The position numbers and the translations under genes are program-made. A stretch of DNA of 64,000 bases. Source: Streptomyces sp. CoH27 (lineage in GTDB: Bacteria; Actinomycetota; Actinomycetes; Streptomycetales; Streptomycetaceae). Each line of letters starts with the position of its first letter. The first letter of the stretch is position 1. Where the stretch lies: NCBI RefSeq assembly GCF_020181035.1, contig NZ_JAIQYY010000005.1:294533-358532 (forward strand), in the 5' to 3' direction. Below are positions 52,932-61,225 of this stretch, one piece after another. The notes beneath the pieces are model-generated. The model was not told the origin of the DNA and made no database searches. It saw nothing but the letters and a program-made list of their open reading frames with translations.

Positions 52932-55586
52932 ATGGATCTTCGCCGGCTCTCGGTGCGAGGGCTGCTCAAAGGACCGCGGCGGCTGACGGCCGCCGCGGCC
53001 GCTGTCGTGGTGCTCGCCGGCGCCGGGACGTGGACGGTCGCCGCCGCCGATGACGGCCCGCCCGCGGTGCACCGCACCGACCAGGTCATGGCCATGCCCG
53101 GCGGCGCCCGTCTGGACACCTCGTACTTCACCCCGGCCGGCTCCGGCCGCCACCCCGCCGTCCTGCTGGCGCACGGCTTCGGCGGCAGCAAGGACGACAT
53201 GCGCGGCCAGGCCGAGGACCTCGCCCGGGACGGGTACGCGGTCCTGACCTGGTCCGCGCGCGGCTTCGGCAGGTCGACGGGGAAGATCGGGCTCAACGAC
53301 CCCAAGGCCGAGGTCGCCGACGTCTCCCGGCTCATCGACTGGCTCGCGAAGAAGCCCCAGGTCCAGCTCGACAAACCCGGCGACCCGCGCGTGGGCGTGG
53401 CCGGCGGCTCCTACGGCGGCGCGATCTCCCTGCTCGCCGCCGGATACGACGACCGGGTGGACGCCATCGCCCCGGCCATCACGTACTGGAACCTCGCCGA
53501 CGCCCTCTTCCCGAACGGCGTGTTCAAGAAGCTGTGGGCCGGCATCTTCTTCAACACCGGCGGCGGCTGCGCCCACTTCGAGCCCGAGCTGTGCCAGATG
53601 TACAACAGGGTCGCCGAGTCCGGCACCCCGGACGCGGCCGCCCGCACGCTGCTTCAGGAGCGCTCGCCGTCCGCCGTAGCCGCCCGCATCAAGGTGCCCA
53701 CCCTGCTGGTCCAGGGCCAGACGGACTCCCTGTTCCCCCTCGGCCAGGCCGACGCCGCCCAGAAGGCGATCCGCGCCAACGGCGCCCCTGTGGACGTCGA
53801 CTGGATCGCGGGCGGCCACGACGGCGGCGACATGGAGAACGGCCGCGTCCAGACACGCGTGCGTGCGTGGTTCGACCGCTATCTGAAGGGTGAGAAGAGC
53901 GCCGATACCGGACCGGCCTTCCGGATCACCCGGACCGGGGGCGTGGACTCGCGCGACGGCACCGCCCAGTTGCGCGGCGCCAGTGCCGCCGCCTACCCCG
54001 GCCTGCACGACCACCAGCGCTCCGTCGCCCTGACCGGCGGCACCCAGCAGGTCGCCAACCCGGCAGGCGCCAGCCCGCCCGGCGTCTCCGCGCTGCCCGG
54101 CCTCGGCGCCTCCGGCGGCCTGAGCCAGCTGTCCGCGCTCGGCGTCGGCGTCTCCCTCGACTTCCCCGGCCAGTACGCCAGGTTCGACTCCGCCCGGCTC
54201 ACGCACGACCTCCAGATCACCGGCGCCCCCACGGCCACCGTCCACATCACCTCGACCAGCGACGACGCCGTCCTGTTCGGCAAGGTCTACGACGTCGGCC
54301 CCGACGGCACCCAGCAGGTGCTGCCCTCCCAGCTCGTCGCCCCCTTCCGGGTGACCGGCGCCAAGGCCGGCCAGGACGTCACGGTCACCCTCCCGGCGAT
54401 CGACCACAAGGTGCAGAAGGGCCACCGGCTCCGCCTGGTCCTCGCCTCCACCGACCTCGGCTACGCCTCCCCGGCCGCCCCTGCCACCTACACCGTCTCC
54501 CTGAAGGGCGCGCTGAGCGTGCCGACGGCCCCCGCCGTCACCGCCGCCGCCGCACCCCTGCCCGCCTGGGTCTGGTGGCTGCCCGGGGCCGGCGCCGTGG
54601 CCGCGCTCGCCCTGCTGCTCACCGGCCGTCGCCGGACGACCGCCCCCGCACCCGACCCGGAGCTCACCGACGTCCCGCTCGTCATCAAGGACCTGAGCAA
54701 GCGGTACGCCAAGTCCACCGACCGGTACGCCGTGCGCGAGCTGTCCTTCCGGGTGGAACGCGGCCAGGTGCTCGGCCTGCTCGGCCCCAACGGCGCGGGC
54801 AAGACCACCACCCTGCGCATGCTGATGGGCCTGATCACCCCGGACGACGGCGAGATCAGGGTCTTCGGCCACGCCATCCGGCCCGGCGCGCCCGTGCTGT
54901 CCCGGGTCGGCGCCTTCGTGGAGGGCGCGGGCTTCCTGCCGCACCTGTCCGGCCGGGAGAACCTGGAGCTGTACTGGCGGGCCACCGGCCGCCCGCCCGA
55001 GGACGCCCACCTGGACGAGGCCCTGGAGATCGCCGGGCTCGGCGACGCGCTCGCCCGTGCGGTGCGCACCTACTCCCAGGGCATGCGCCAGCGCCTCGCC
55101 ATCGCCCAGGCCATGCTCGGCCTGCCCGACCTGCTCATCCTCGACGAACCCACCAACGGCCTCGACCCGCCCCAGATCCGCGAGATGCGCGAGGTGATGA
55201 TCCGCTACGCGGCCGCGGGCCGTACGGTGATCGTCTCCAGCCATCTCCTCGCCGAGGTCGAGCAGTCCTGCACCCACCTGGTGGTGATGGACCGCGGCCG
55301 GCTCGTCCAGGCGGGCCCCGTCCGGGAGATCGTCGGCTCCGGCGACACCCTGCTGGTCGGCACCGCCGTGCCCGTGCAGGACCCGGTCGTGGAGAAGGTG
55401 GGCGCGCTGCCCGGCATCGCCTCCGCCGTACGCACCGACGACGGACTGCTGGTCCGGCTGGAGCCGGGCGGCACGGCCGAGCGGCTGGTCGTGGAGCTGG
55501 TGCGCCTCGATGTGCCCGTCGCCTCGGTCGGCCCGCACCGCCGCCTGGAGGACGCCTTCCTGACCCTGATAGGAGGTTCCGCATGA
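52932..55586 (+). CDS. alpha/beta hydrolase fused to membrane segment and ABC ATPase
   Basis: The 884-residue protein joins unlike parts. An N-terminal helix (about 18-40) acts as signal or anchor. Then comes an X-Pro-dipeptidyl-peptidase/CocE-like hydrolase: HGFGGSKDDMRGQAEDLA, GGSYGGA (nucleophile Ser160), QGQTDSLFPLGQA with acid Asp and GGHDGGD with His, and a jelly-roll region (about 390-530). A second helix follows (WVWWLPGAGAVAALALLLTG, about 546-565). Last is an ABC ATPase: Walker A GPNGAGKTT (about 618), signature YSQGM and LLILDEPTNGLDPPQ. The likely topology puts the hydrolase outside and the ATPase inside. It overlaps its permease gene (ATGA). Confidence 0.88.
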   Translation: MDLRRLSVRGLLKGPRRLTAAAAAVVVLAGAGTWTVAAADDGPPAVHRTDQVMAMPGGARLDTSYFTPAGSGRHPAVLLAHGFGGSKDDMRGQAEDLARDGYAVLTWSARGFGRSTGKIGLNDPKAEVADVSRLIDWLAKKPQVQLDKPGDPRVGVAGGSYGGAISLLAAGYDDRVDAIAPAITYWNLADALFPNGVFKKLWAGIFFNTGGGCAHFEPELCQMYNRVAESGTPDAAARTLLQERSPSAVAARIKVPTLLVQGQTDSLFPLGQADAAQKAIRANGAPVDVDWIAGGHDGGDMENGRVQTRVRAWFDRYLKGEKSADTGPAFRITRTGGVDSRDGTAQLRGASAAAYPGLHDHQRSVALTGGTQQVANPAGASPPGVSALPGLGASGGLSQLSALGVGVSLDFPGQYARFDSARLTHDLQITGAPTATVHITSTSDDAVLFGKVYDVGPDGTQQVLPSQLVAPFRVTGAKAGQDVTVTLPAIDHKVQKGHRLRLVLASTDLGYASPAAPATYTVSLKGALSVPTAPAVTAAAAPLPAWVWWLPGAGAVAALALLLTGRRRTTAPAPDPELTDVPLVIKDLSKRYAKSTDRYAVRELSFRVERGQVLGLLGPNGAGKTTTLRMLMGLITPDDGEIRVFGHAIRPGAPVLSRVGAFVEGAGFLPHLSGRENLELYWRATGRPPEDAHLDEALEIAGLGDALARAVRTYSQGMRQRLAIAQAMLGLPDLLILDEPTNGLDPPQIREMREVMIRYAAAGRTVIVSSHLLAEVEQSCTHLVVMDRGRLVQAGPVREIVGSGDTLLVGTAVPVQDPVVEKVGALPGIASAVRTDDGLLVRLEPGGTAERLVVELVRLDVPVASVGPHRRLEDAFLTLIGGSA

Positions 55587-56437
55587 GCACGCTCACCGAG
55601 GAGGTCGCCTCCGGCTATCAGACCCGGCACACCCTGCCCCTGCGGGTCGAGCTGGTCCGCCAGCTCAAGCGGCGCCGCACCCTGGTCATGGGCGCGATCT
55701 TGTTCCTGCTGCCGTTCGTCCTGCTCATCGCCTTCGCGATCGGCACCCCGCACGACCGGGGCGGCCAGATCACCCTGATGGACACGGCCACCGCGTCCGG
55801 CGCCAACTTCGCCGCGGTGAACCTGTTCGTGTCGGTGGGCTTCCTGCTGGTGATCCCGGTCGCCCTGTTCTGCGGGGACACCGTCGCCTCCGAGGCCAGC
55901 TGGTCCTCCCTGCGCTATCTGCTGGCCGCGCCCGTGCCCCGGGCCCGCCTGCTGTGGTCCAAGCTCGTCGTGGCCCTCGGGATGAGCCTCGCCGCGATGG
56001 TGCTGCTCCCGGTCGTGGCGCTCGCCGTCGGCACGGCCGCCTACGGCTGGGGCCCGCTGCAGATCCCCACCGGCGGCGCGCTGGACACCGGCACGGCGGC
56101 CCAGCGGCTCGTGCTGGTCGTGGCGTACGTCTTCGTGTCCCAACTGGTCACCGCCGGGCTCGCGTTCTGGCTGTCCACGAAGACGGACGCCCCGCTCGGC
56201 GCGGTCGGCGGCGCGGTCGGCCTGACGATCGTCGGCAACGTCCTGGACGCCGTCACCGCCCTCGGCCACTGGCGCGACTTCCTGCCCGCGCACTGGCAGT
56301 TCGCCTGGGCCGACGCCATCCAGCCGCACGCCGAGTGGTCCGGCATGATCCAGGGCGCCGCGATCTCCGTGTCGTACGCCCTGGTGCTGTTCGCCCTGGC
56401 CTTCCGGGGATTCGCCCGCAAGGACATCGTCTCCTAG
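55583..56437 (+). CDS. ABC transporter permease
   Basis: The 284-residue protein has about six helices of the ABC-2 permease type: RTLVMGAILFLLPFVLLIAF, NLFVSVGFLLVIPVALFCGD, ASWSSLRYLLAAPVPRARLL (the conserved cytoplasmic S-x(2)-x(3)-L-A-x-P-V-x-R element), YVFVSQLVTAGLAFWLSTK and AISVSYALVLFALAFRG. ATG 55583 follows GGAGG and overlaps the ATPase-hydrolase stop, so it is the membrane partner of that ATPase. Its TAG stop is part of the CTAG target of the adjacent IS element. Confidence 0.9.
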   Translation: MSTLTEEVASGYQTRHTLPLRVELVRQLKRRRTLVMGAILFLLPFVLLIAFAIGTPHDRGGQITLMDTATASGANFAAVNLFVSVGFLLVIPVALFCGDTVASEASWSSLRYLLAAPVPRARLLWSKLVVALGMSLAAMVLLPVVALAVGTAAYGWGPLQIPTGGALDTGTAAQRLVLVVAYVFVSQLVTAGLAFWLSTKTDAPLGAVGGAVGLTIVGNVLDAVTALGHWRDFLPAHWQFAWADAIQPHAEWSGMIQGAAISVSYALVLFALAFRGFARKDIVS

Positions 56438-56483
56438 GGCGTGTATCGGAAGTGGATCTTTCGACGTGAGATGATCTTGGTTC

Positions 56484-57355
56484 GTGGCACGTGGAGACCT
56501 GACGGACGCGCAGTGGGCGGTGCTGGAGCCGCTGTTGCCGAAGGGCAAGAAGCCAGGACGGCCGCCGATATGGACGCGTCGGCAGTTGATCGACGGCATA
56601 CGGCTCCGGGTCCGCACCGGGATCCCCTGGCGGGACTTGCCCGAGCAGTACGGGCCGTGGGGCCGAGCGTACGACTTGTTCCGCCGCTGGCAGCGGGACG
56701 GAACCTGGCATCGGATCTTCACCGAGTTGCAGGCCCAGGCCGACGCGAAGGACCTGATCACCTGGGACCTCAACGTCGACTCCACCGTTGTGCGCGCCCA
56801 TCAGCATGCCGCCGGGGCGCGGAAAAAGGGGAGCTGCAGAAGGAGCCGCCCGGCGGCGTCGCGGCCGAGCCTGCCGACCATGGGCCGGGCGTTCGCGCGG
56901 GGGCCTGACCACGAAGCTGCACCTGGCTGTCGGGCAGTGGCAGAAGCCCATGTCGATCGTGATCACGGCCGGGCAGCGGGGTGACTCCCCGCAGTTCGAG
57001 GTCGTCCTGGGGCGCGTCCGGGTTCCCCGCCCCGGGTCTGGCCGGCCGCGCACCCGGCCAAGTCGGGTCCGTGCCGACAAGGCGTACGCCTCGCGTAAGA
57101 ACCGCGCCTACCTGCGGCGGCGTGGCATCCGCTGCACCATCCCGGACAAGGCTGACCAGGTGCGCAACCGCAAGAAGCGGGCTCGCGCGGCGGTCGTCCT
57201 CCGAAGTTCGACGCCGAGGACTACAAGGCGAGGCACGCGGTCGAGTGCGGCATCAATCGCCTCAAGAGGCATCGGGCGGTTGCCACGAGGTATGACAAGT
57301 TGGCGGTCCGCTACGAGGCGACCGTGCTGGTAGCAGTCATCAACGAGTGGCTGTG
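56484..57355 (+). pseudogene. IS5-family transposase, frameshifted
   Basis: The reading starts VARGDLTDAQWAVLEPLLPK and DGIRLRVRTGIPWRDLPEQY, typical IS5/IS427-group DDE transposase. It then needs three frame changes: near 56825 (before GELQKEPPGGVAAEPADHG), near 56890 (before RGGLTTKLHLAVGQW) and near 57185 (before [20 protein letters not shown]). It ends [10 protein letters not shown]...NEWL and a stop at 57355. All parts are present in order, so it is a complete but disrupted gene. The DDE residues are split between frames. It is inactive unless the shifts are sequencing errors. Confidence 0.9.
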
Positions 57356-58419
57356 ACCGGCAGATGCCGAGGCTGAGGGTTCGCTGGGCAGCGTGGTTGG
57401 GGGCGGTTGTGGAGGGCGCGGGTGACGGTGGTCAGCAGGTCGTCCAGGCCGTTGGCGAGGAACCCTTCGGGACGGAAGGCGTGGACCGGGCCGCCGTACT
57501 CGGCAAGCTGAGGCCGCACGCGTAGATCCCTCTGCCAGTCACGCAGGTCCTCGTGATGCCGGACCATGGCGACGCGGTCCAGACCGGTCAAGCCCAGCTC
57601 ACGCAGCTCGATGCCCAGGGCGTCGAAATACTCGCGGGTCTGCCAGTTGGAGGAGCTCCGCGGGTGGATAGGGGACAGGCCGGTGACGACGAGCGCCCAC
57701 GGTCCTGCGGGAGGTGTGCCGATCCGTGTCGCCAGGCGCCGGGCGGTCTCGCGGGTGTCGATCCTGTCTGACACCGAGTCGGCTTCGTAGTCCAGCCAGT
57801 CCTGCGGATCCCACCGGCGGACCACGAGGGTGTAGTCGACGGGTACGCCGATCACCCGGGGGCGGCGGCCGGAGTCGATGGCCACGATGTCACCAGCCTC
57901 CCCGTCGGCGAGCATGCGCCGCTGCTCCGCCCGGGCCGCCTGGGCCTGGTAGCGCGTGCGGCGCTGGTCGGGAGGGAGCACATGCTCCGCCGGCGGGAGG
58001 GGTTGCTCCCACGCCTCCACCGCCTCGGGGCTCAGCCACCCCGTCCGGTCCGGCTCGGGCCGACTCTCGGACATTTCCCGGGTCAGACCGGCGAATGCTG
58101 CGCGAGGCCCGCCCGCGGTCCACATCGTCTGGAGAGCCACCCGCAACTGCCCCGGAGTGGTCTGCAGATCCGGGTTCACGTGCGGCCATGGCTCCCGATA
58201 TCGGTTCGGCACAAACGCTTCCGCGTGCGCGTTGCCGAAGACATCGACCAGGTACGCGACACGGGAACCGCGGCGAGCCAGGGCTACGCCAACGGCTGCA
58301 CTCAGCAGACTGGACCCTTGCTTCTCGCCGACGCTGATGAACTCGATGCACCCCCTGGGGCCGGAGGTCGACCCCGAGGCGTGGACTTGCCTCGCGGACT
58401 GTGCAGACTCCTCTTCCAT
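57340..58419 (-). CDS. ParA/MinD-like protein with degenerate P-loop (IS cargo)
   Basis: A 359-residue protein from ATG 58419 (GGAGG 5 nt upstream). The stretch [20 protein letters not shown], then [19 protein letters not shown], has the spacing of a ParA/MinD P-loop and following strand, but the GKT core is altered to G-S-S. Later segments include [36 protein letters not shown] and [20 protein letters not shown]. Function unknown; loss of the key lysine suggests it does not hydrolyse ATP normally. It overlaps the transposase remnant by 16 bp on the other strand and lies wholly within the IS-bounded element. Confidence 0.7.
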   Translation of the reverse strand: MEEESAQSARQVHASGSTSGPRGCIEFISVGEKQGSSLLSAAVGVALARRGSRVAYLVDVFGNAHAEAFVPNRYREPWPHVNPDLQTTPGQLRVALQTMWTAGGPRAAFAGLTREMSESRPEPDRTGWLSPEAVEAWEQPLPPAEHVLPPDQRRTRYQAQAARAEQRRMLADGEAGDIVAIDSGRRPRVIGVPVDYTLVVRRWDPQDWLDYEADSVSDRIDTRETARRLATRIGTPPAGPWALVVTGLSPIHPRSSSNWQTREYFDALGIELRELGLTGLDRVAMVRHHEDLRDWQRDLRVRPQLAEYGGPVHAFRPEGFLANGLDDLLTTVTRALHNRPQPRCPANPQPRHLPVTATR

Positions 58420-58439
58420 GCGGACCTCCGTGAGACCCC

Positions 58440-58598
58440 AGATTCCTTGGCAACTACGCCCTGGTCATCGGCGACGCGTGGGCGTCGGCCTTCGCCGTCG
58501 AAGGATCCGTCGAGGACCTGCAGAAGTTCGCCCGACGCGTCTCGGCCATCGTCGAAAGCCTGCCCCAGACAGCCGCCACGACCAAGCCCCGCACCTGA
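58440..58598 (+). pseudogene. C-terminal fragment of an unknown gene
   Basis: An open frame without a start reads FLGNYALVIGDAWASAFAVE, then GSVEDLQKFARRVSAIVESL and a stop at 58598. Codon use is Streptomyces-like, and there is no ribosome site. It looks like the 3' end of a gene cut off when the element captured this DNA. Family not recognised. Confidence 0.55.
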
Positions 58599-58705
58599 CA
58601 CCGATGGCAGCGGCGCTAAATCAACCCGCTTTGCCCCGGCAATGACAGGAGCCTGACCATCCACAGCACGCCACGGCGCCACAGCTGTTCAGGCTCTCTA
58701 TCTGT

Positions 58706-58747
58706 CACGAGGCGACCGCCGTCACAATCCGCAGCGAAGATCTGTGA
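58706..58747 (+). pseudogene. last codons of a second IS5-type transposase
   Basis: CAC GAG GCG ACC reads HEATAVTIRSEDL then TGA. It parallels the YEATV...NEWL end of the transposase at 57300-57355 and sits at the normal distance (22 bp) from the right terminal repeat. It shows that the right end came from another, related IS copy. Confidence 0.65.
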
Positions 58748-58819
58748 TCCAGAACTTTCGATACACGCCCTAGCGGCCCGGCCACGAGGACGTCCTGCTC
58801 GCCGAAGGTGAAGCAGAAA

Positions 58820-58857
58820 CGGCGGCGGGCCACCGGGGGGCTGGTGACCCGCCGCCG
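58820..58857 (-). terminator. hairpin downstream of rodlin gene
   Basis: CGGCGGCGGGCCACC (58820-58834) pairs with GGTGACCCGCCGCCG (58843-58857) with one mismatch around a G-rich loop. It lies 13 bp past the rodlin stop. Confidence 0.75.
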
Positions 58858-58870
58858 CGGAAGGACTCGA

Positions 58871-59278
58871 TCAGCCGTTGTTGGTGCCGTTGCCGGACAG
58901 CGCGGAGATGTCGTCCAGGATGTGCGACAGGGCCTCGTCGCCCTTGGCCTGGGTGGAGTTCTCGGTGCACTGCTGGTTCTGCGGCGAGGACAGGACCGGG
59001 ATGTCCTGCACGCCGACGTTGACCAGGGCGACGAGGGACTGGACGTCCGCCTTCGCCGGCAGGCCGATGCAGGGCTTGTTCAGCGAGCCCTGGACCAGCG
59101 AGAGCTGCGGGCTCATGTTGCCGAAGGTGGCCGAGTTGCCGAACGACTGCGTGGCGTCATTGCCGCTGAACGACGTGGTGCCGTGGTCGTCACCGATGGC
59201 GAGGGCCTGGGGGGCCGCCATACCGGCGAGACCGGCGACGGAGGCGGCGACAGCCGCGGTTGCCCACAGCTTCTTCAT
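58871..59278 (-). CDS. rdlA: rodlin protein
   Basis: A 135-residue secreted protein with signal peptide 1-27 ([20 protein letters not shown], ending ALA). The mature rodlin begins [20 protein letters not shown] and keeps [20 protein letters not shown] and [20 protein letters not shown], with two cysteines (70 and 104). Rodlins organise chaplin filaments into the rodlet layer of aerial hyphae and spores. GAAAGGGAAC precedes ATG 59278. It is one of three paralogues here; the letter A or B cannot be settled without alignment. Confidence 0.93.
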   Translation of the reverse strand: MKKLWATAAVAASVAGLAGMAAPQALAIGDDHGTTSFSGNDATQSFGNSATFGNMSPQLSLVQGSLNKPCIGLPAKADVQSLVALVNVGVQDIPVLSSPQNQQCTENSTQAKGDEALSHILDDISALSGNGTNNG

Positions 59279-59326
59279 GTTCGTTCCCTTTCGAAAGGCG
59301 GACTCCGGGGAGGAGCTGCGTGATTG

Positions 59327-59355
59327 TCAACGCTGCCGATCCGCCCCGGGTTGCG
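59327..59355 (-). promoter_or_regulatory. BldN-like promoter of first rodlin gene
   Basis: On the minus strand CGCAAC (59355-59350), a 17-bp spacer and CGTTGA (59332-59327) resemble the BldN sigma consensus that I recall, CGTAAC-N16-CGTTGA. The -10 lies 48 bp before the ATG. Confidence 0.65.
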
Positions 59356-59431
59356 CTGTTTGCCCCGATCGGGCCAGCGCAGTCCGATGAGGTCACAAGC
59401 GCCCTTGGCCTGCGGGGCCGGTCAGGACAGA

Positions 59432-59464
59432 CCGAAGGGCTGCCGGGAAGCGGCAGCCCTTCGG
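59432..59464 (-). terminator. hairpin downstream of second rodlin gene
   Basis: CCGAAGGGCTGCCG (59432-59445) and CGGCAGCCCTTCGG (59451-59464) form a perfect 14-bp stem with loop GGAAG, 35 bp past the stop at 59499. Confidence 0.8.
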
Positions 59465-59498
59465 GGCGGGCCCGTACGGGGCCCGGGAGATCTCCGGA

Positions 59499-59909
59499 TC
59501 AGTGGTTGCCGGTGCCGTTGCCGGACAGCGCGGAGATGTCGTCCAGGATGTGCGAGAGCGGCTCGTCGCCCTTGGCCTGGGTGGAGTTCTCGGTGCACTG
59601 CTGGTTCTGCGGCGAGGACAGGACCGGGATGTCCTGCACGCCGACGTTGACCAGGGCCAGGATCGACTGGGCGTTGACCTTCGCCGGCAGGCCGATGCAG
59701 GGCTTGTTCAGCGAGCCCTGGATGAGCGCCATCTGCGGGCTCATGTTGCCGAAGGTCGCGGAGTTGCCGAACGCCTGCGAGGCGCCGTTGCCGCTCAATG
59801 ACGTGGTGCCCGTGTCGTTGCCGATGGCCAGGGCCGGCGACGCGACGGCGGCCGAAGCACCGACGACGGAGGCGGCTACCGCGACGGTAGCCATAACCTT
59901 CTTGATCAC
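59499..59909 (-). CDS. rdlB: rodlin protein
   Basis: A 136-residue rodlin from GTG 59909 (AAGGGA 8 nt upstream): VIKKVMATVAVAASVVGASA, signal peptide ending ALA, then [40 protein letters not shown] and [20 protein letters not shown]. The C-terminal 60 residues are nearly identical to the other two copies, while the signal peptide differs more, as expected after recent duplication or gene conversion. It lies in tandem with the rodlin at 58871 and divergent from the one at 60170. Confidence 0.93.
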   Translation of the reverse strand: MIKKVMATVAVAASVVGASAAVASPALAIGNDTGTTSLSGNGASQAFGNSATFGNMSPQMALIQGSLNKPCIGLPAKVNAQSILALVNVGVQDIPVLSSPQNQQCTENSTQAKGDEPLSHILDDISALSGNGTGNH

Positions 59910-59955
59910 TTGCGCATTCCCTTCTGAAGAAACCCCGTCCACCGGAGCACCTGGT

Positions 59956-59983
59956 TCAACTTCCCATCTCATGAATGGTTGCT
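59956..59983 (-). promoter_or_regulatory. BldN-like promoter of second rodlin gene
   Basis: On the minus strand AGCAAC (59983-59978), a 16-bp spacer and AGTTGA (59961-59956). The -10 lies about 46 bp before the GTG start, nearly the same place as in the first rodlin gene. Confidence 0.6.
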
Positions 59984-60090
59984 CCGGTTCACTCCGATGG
60001 CCCACACAGGGGCGTGTGGACCTGCCCGGTGCGCGGGCTGAGGAATTCCACCGGTTCCGTCAAGCCGAACGATCCGATCGGGTGACGCCC

Positions 60091-60118
60091 CGCAACCGAT
60101 CCGCTGCGGGCCGGTTGT
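60091..60118 (+). promoter_or_regulatory. BldN-like promoter of third rodlin gene
   Basis: CGCAAC (60091-60096), a 16-bp spacer and GGTTGT (60113-60118), 51 bp before the ATG. The -35 matches the first rodlin's exactly; the -10 matches less well. Confidence 0.5.
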
Positions 60119-60169
60119 TGCGGGGGCAGGAACGTGCGTCTTGGCGAGGAGTCAGGAAAGGAAAGCGAA

Positions 60170-60583
60170 ATGCTGAAGAAGGCAATGGCCGCGGCGGCGG
60201 TCGCCGCGTCCATCATCGGTGTGTCGGCGGCGGCGGCCCCCCAGGCGCTTGCCATCGGCAACGACACGGGCACCACGTCGCTCAGCGGCAACAGTGCCAG
60301 TGAGGTGTTCGGCAACAGCGTGACCGGGGGCAACCTCAGCCCGCAGGCCACGCTGGTGCAGAGCTCGCTCAACAAGCTCTGCGTCGGCCTGCCGGCGAAG
60401 GCGGACGTCCAGTCGGTCGCCGCCCTCATCGCCAACGTCGGTGTCCAGGACATCCCGGTGCTGTCCTCGCCGCAGAACCAGCAGTGCACCGAGAACTCCA
60501 CCCAGGCCAAGGACGACGAGGCGCTGTCGCACATCGTGGACGACATCTCGGCGCTGTCGGGCAACGGCACCAACAACGGCTGA
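60170..60583 (+). CDS. rodlin protein (third paralogue)
   Basis: A 137-residue rodlin: [20 protein letters not shown], signal peptide ending ALA, then [40 protein letters not shown] and [20 protein letters not shown]. It has an extra residue in ALIANVGV and KLC in place of KPC, so it is the most divergent of the three. GGAAAGGAAAG precedes ATG 60170. S. coelicolor, as I recall, has only two rodlins, divergently arranged; this strain adds one. Confidence 0.93.
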   Translation: MLKKAMAAAAVAASIIGVSAAAAPQALAIGNDTGTTSLSGNSASEVFGNSVTGGNLSPQATLVQSSLNKLCVGLPAKADVQSVAALIANVGVQDIPVLSSPQNQQCTENSTQAKDDEALSHIVDDISALSGNGTNNG

Positions 60584-60601
60584 CCCACACCGATCCCACC
60601 A

Positions 60602-60649
60602 CCGCCCGGACGGCGCGCCGATTTTCGTGCCGTCGCCCGGGCGGCTTTT
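60602..60649 (+). terminator. hairpin with short T tract after third rodlin gene
   Basis: CCGCCCGG and ACGGC (60602-60614) pair with GCCGT and CCGGGCGG within 60629-60644, leaving a 3-nt bulge; TTTT follows at 60646-60649. It lies 19 bp past the rodlin stop. The stretch from there to the chaplin gene holds no gene. Confidence 0.75.
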
Positions 60650-60876
60650 GCGCGTCTTCCTGGAGAAGCGTTTCTCTGCCGCAGCCTCATGGCTTCCGCG
60701 GACGTGTCAAATCTATGGAGGCGTTCGAGTGAATTCCACGACGGTGCACGTTCCAGAGTTTCTTCGGCTGTCTATCCCTCGTTCTACAAGCAGCCGGTCA
60801 TGGTGCGAGCCGTTCCAGTTGTGCTCGCTCGGTTTCGAGCCGTCATAGGGGCATGACCGCAGAGAAGGGAAAAGTC

Positions 60877-61104
60877 ATGAAGAAGAGCACTGCTGTCATC
60901 GCCGGCGCCATCCTGGCCCTGGGCGGGGCCGCCCCGGCATTCGCCGACGCCGGGGCCAACGGTGCCGCCACCAACTCCCCGGGCGTCCTTTCCGGCAACG
61001 TGATCCAGGTTCCGGTGCATGTTCCGGTCAACGTCTGCGGTAACACGGTGAACGTCATCGCGCTGCTGAACCCGGCGTTCGGCAACGTGTGCACCGCCCA
61101 CTGA
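60877..61104 (+). CDS. short chaplin
   Basis: A 75-residue hydrophobic surface protein: MKKSTAVIAGAILALGGAAP, signal peptide to about residue 23, then one chaplin domain with the family pattern GVLSGNVIQVPVHVPVNVCG and NTVNVIALLNPAFGN, Cys54 and Cys72 forming the disulfide. Short chaplins (ChpD-H type) assemble into amyloid-like filaments that let hyphae break the water surface. ATG 60877 has AGAAGGGA 5-6 nt upstream. By position it would correspond to ChpD. Confidence 0.93.
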   Translation: MKKSTAVIAGAILALGGAAPAFADAGANGAATNSPGVLSGNVIQVPVHVPVNVCGNTVNVIALLNPAFGNVCTAH

Positions 61105-61225
61105 CGGCGTAAGCAAACCCTCAGCCCACCGGCTGTGTTCTGGCTGGCCCCGGATCGTCGATCCTCCGATCCTGTTCGTCCCGGGGCCGGCCTTCCCATC
61201 TGCTTCGAGCAGGAAGACAACGAGA

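Larger units (their letters stand above)
56434..58773. mobile_element. IS5-type composite element with CTAG target duplication
   Basis: The left end GGCGTGTATCGGAAGT (from 56438) and the right end, which reads GGCGTGTATCGAAAGT inward from 58769, are terminal inverted repeats with one mismatch in 16. Both are flanked by CTAG (56434-56437 and 58770-58773), the YTAR-type 4-bp duplication expected for IS5-family insertion. Inside are a frameshifted transposase at the left, an unrelated 359-residue gene, a gene fragment, and the last codons of a second transposase at the right. The element is therefore built from parts of two related IS copies around captured DNA. Confidence 0.88.

Noticed and set aside
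51117..55538. 1473-codon antisense frame across the APC permease and hydrolase-ABC genes
   Set aside because: It spans two clearly coding plus-strand genes with strong motifs; open only because of high GC.
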